This document shows positions 21,422-21,478 of a stretch of 21,478 bases of DNA, piece by piece. The translations under genes were made by a program, and so were the position numbers. Every line of letters starts with the position of its first letter. Positions within the stretch are counted from its first letter, which is position 1. Source of the stretch: Pseudomonadota bacterium (GTDB lineage: Bacteria > Pseudomonadota > Alphaproteobacteria > Rhizobiales > Beijerinckiaceae); contig JAEWKP010000023.1 of NCBI GenBank assembly GCA_023393655.1, forward strand, positions 1 to 21,478. The letters are read 5' to 3'. Below the pieces are notes generated by a model that had not been told where the DNA came from, did not search any database, and was given only the letters and a program-made list of their open reading frames with translations.

Positions 21422-21478
21422 TCAGGCAATGGTCATCTGCGATGGCCCTTGATGCCGACGCGGCACGCGGATTGCGGC
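21422..21478 (-). CDS. Possible 3' end of a minus-strand gene
   Basis: From the window edge, one minus-strand frame is open for 18 codons and ends with RRHQGPSQMTIA and a TGA stop. The basic, gene-like ending and the lack of plus-strand coding here suggest the C-terminus of a gene that begins beyond the window. Too short to identify. Confidence 0.25.
   Translation of the reverse strand, partial: AAIRVPRRHQGPSQMTIA

Overview
The window looks like chromosomal DNA of a GC-rich alphaproteobacterium, probably order Hyphomicrobiales. A Bosea-like organism is my best guess, from the protein sequences and gene neighbourhoods, but I could not test this by search. Third codon positions are mostly G or C in every convincing gene. 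I see no insertion sequence, prophage or CRISPR array.

Layout. (1) 46-992, minus strand: the ribosomal protein operon rplM-rpsI, with a terminator-like hairpin in its leader. (2) 1272-4151: small metabolic and regulatory genes. These are a MerR regulator overlapping a carboxymuconolactone-decarboxylase-like gene, a hotdog thioesterase divergent from an enoyl-CoA-hydratase-like gene, and a CoA-binding protein. (3) 4186-7307: metY (O-acetylhomoserine sulfhydrylase), a HIT protein overlapping ctaA (heme A synthase), and a small DUF2842 membrane protein. (4) 7314-20367: a surface or exopolysaccharide locus. It has a polysaccharide deacetylase, a CelD/BcsL-type acyltransferase, a GumC/Wzz-type co-polymerase with a degenerate kinase domain, a short Wza-like export protein, a GT4 glycosyltransferase, a polyprenyl-phosphate sugar-1-phosphate transferase, a Wzy/O-antigen-ligase-like protein, an acyltransferase-3 and a methyltransferase. 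An mdtJ-mdtI polyamine-exporter pair is embedded in it. (5) 20621-20799: tRNA-Pro(GGG) with promoter and terminator. (6) 20800-21478: a mostly non-coding tail with a repeated 13-bp motif, two candidate small ORFs and perhaps the 3' end of a gene.

How the genes could work together: the glycosylphosphotransferase would start a repeat unit on undecaprenyl phosphate, the GT4 would add a sugar, and the acyltransferases and methyltransferase would decorate it. The Wzy-like protein would polymerise, and the GumC-like and Wza-like proteins would control length and export. The deacetylase could trim the product. No Wzx flippase and only one elongating glycosyltransferase are present, so the pathway must be completed elsewhere.

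The least explained signals are the duplicated CCCCAAATGGGGG element, each copy about 50-60 bp upstream of a small ORF near the right end, the attenuator-like hairpin before rplM, and three CtrA-box-like TAA-N7-TAA sites near polysaccharide genes. None amounts to a demonstrated new system.
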